The translations under genes and the position numbers were made by a program. 56,000 nt of DNA, taken from contig NC_081408.1 in NCBI RefSeq assembly GCF_030272615.1, positions 402,969,889-403,025,888 on the forward strand. The letters run 5' to 3'. Shown piece after piece: positions 54,811 through 56,000 of the stretch. Within the stretch, counting starts at the first letter, position 1, and each line of letters opens with the position of its first letter. The stretch is from Cryptomeria japonica. Lineage: Eukaryota; Streptophyta; Pinopsida; Cupressales; Cupressaceae. The notes under the pieces were generated by a model. That model was given only the letters and a program-made list of their open reading frames with translations, searched no databases and was not told where the DNA came from.

Positions 54811-56000
54811 TGTTATCACTATTTTAAAAATGGATGTTCTCAGTTCATAAATGGCTAGGTTTTTTTAAAATTTTGTGTCTAGTACGCCTGTGTTCTTTCA
54901 ATTTGTTTTAAATCCTAAGGGGTTCAGGGTTTAGGCTTTAAGTCGCTTCAATACCTGAGAAAAGCCCTTTTTGTTTCTAATTTGGCATTACTTTATTCAC
55001 TTAAGCGATGGGTCCATTTATCATAAAAGTGTTCTCCCCTTGTCATTTACTTAGGCGGTCCCTTTAAATATTTTATTCTTGTTCACTTTTAATCTGCCTT
55101 TTCTAATGTCCGTTAGGCATTATAAGTATCATGCGATTTTCTGTTGATCTGACGGCCCGCATTGATTCGTGACCAAAAAGTGCTCTAAACTTAGTTTCCG
55201 TGAAGTAGCGAAAGGCGAAGGTGGACCCAACATATAGGTTTGGACCAAAGCTAAACACCGATCAAGTTTCATCTTATCGGATGGACAACATGGTTTCGTG
55301 AGATCAAGCTAAACATGTTTTAACCTTCGCGAAGTGGCAAAAGGGTTTGGTGGGTCCCAAAGATAAGCAGTCTTCTTTGGTTAAAGAATGATCGGGTTGG
55401 AAAAAGATCAATGGCTTGCATTGATTCACGGCCACAAGCCAAATGAAGTATAATGTTCACGAAGTCGTGAAAGATAGGTGGAATTCGCATGGAGGTGTGA
55501 CGTGGCATAATAGTTGTCGCTTTTTGTAGAGCTCGATAGCGATGTGTCGAATGCCACATGGCTCTAAAAGTGGTTGAGGCCCCACCTAAGGTGTAACCAG
55601 CAGTTATGTGGGAATAGTAAAAGGGAACACGTGGTGGATTAAGGGTGGAAACAAAAGGAGTTTCCAGGGCTAATGGCCGACTGCCATGTGGCATTTATTA
55701 ACCGAAGAACAAGTGGGGTAAGTAATTCCCAGGTAAAGGGCCCACTGAAAAGGCATTCATCTCAAGATTGATCCAACGCTTCTCGTTGTTTCATGGCCCT
55801 AAGATGCCCGCATCTTAACCTCAACAAAATGGTGAAAACCGTTAGCTGTCAAGATGAGGCACGATTAATTAAAGGATTGATGGTCCCGGTTGGAGTTTAA
55901 GGCCGGGTGATTTGAATTTGATGTAACGCTTGGCATGGCCTCACGAAGGAAAAGTGAATGACTATTAAAGTCCGTGAAGTGGCGAAAAGGAGGTAGGGCC
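54811..56000 (+). repeat. Second copy of block A (A') continuing past the window end
   Basis: It aligns with 53478-53930 from TGTTATCACT through a GGGTTTAGG phrase and the TTTATTCACTT phrase to a GGTTTGGTGGGTCCCAA phrase at about 55340. An extra segment of about 140 bp (about 55190-55330) is absent from A. A motif like GCGAAGTGGCGAAAAGG recurs near 53871, 55201, 55323, 55455 and 55973. No gene supported; the start TGTTATC is LTR-like. Confidence 0.6.

Noticed and set aside
55320-55694. Minus-strand open frame of 124 codons near the window end
   Set aside because: It lies within repeat block A' with its recurring GCGAAGTGGCGAAAAGG motif and shows no conserved domain.
1-56000. CRISPR arrays, operons, ribosome binding sites, tRNA or rRNA genes
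   Set aside because: None seen. Repeats present are LTR, tandem and TIR types typical of plant nuclear DNA; spacing and spacer structure do not fit CRISPR, and no tRNA cloverleaf or rRNA sequence was recognised.

Overview
The window is plant nuclear DNA made almost entirely of decayed, nested transposable elements. I see no host protein gene, tRNA, rRNA or CRISPR array. Old degenerate LTR retrotransposons, very long LTRs and deep nesting suggest a plant with a giant genome, most likely a gymnosperm. That is inference: no host gene is present to test it.

Layout. 1-4069: Ty3/gypsy element A on the minus strand (reverse transcriptase, protease, gag, primer binding site, 1261-bp LTR). It sits inside element B, a plus-strand gypsy-type element with a Pro/Ser-rich ORF (4073-5296), a long 3' untranslated region and an unusually long 3' LTR (7305-10629). 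B in turn sits inside element C on the minus strand (10630-16131), which has a multi-zinc-knuckle gag, a second ORF of unknown function and a 944-bp LTR. 17041-27370: a degenerate plus-strand gypsy pol (E). It is split by a 495-bp TIR element, and that element is split by element D (17849-25892). D is complete, with 1195-bp LTRs and a perfect 5-bp target duplication. 27370-29180: a Copia fragment (M) in permuted order pol-LTR-gag. 29181-41201: a Tat-type gypsy element (G, minus) with a plant-mobile-domain ORF antisense between integrase and 3' LTR; its reverse transcriptase is split by a truncated LTR (L). 41202-46447: a CACTA-like end, unassigned DNA and the LTR of Copia H. 46448-48249: Copia H pol (minus), cut by a second CACTA-like end. 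48250-56000: CGAT-rich repeats, a long broken ORF (J) and complex direct repeats.

The most interesting signal is in C, D and J. C and D have LTR-retrotransposon ends, a primer binding site and a coiled-coil gag with four or five zinc knuckles, but no protease, integrase, reverse transcriptase or RNase H. Where pol would be they carry a roughly 1000-residue ORF with a recurring helical module. The same module, more diverged, is recognisable in J. C and D look like one family of large coding non-autonomous elements mobilised in trans by a Ty1/copia (possibly Sirevirus-like) partner. The role of the second ORF is unknown to me.

All assignments rest on reading translations, motifs and repeat boundaries by eye; no database search was run.
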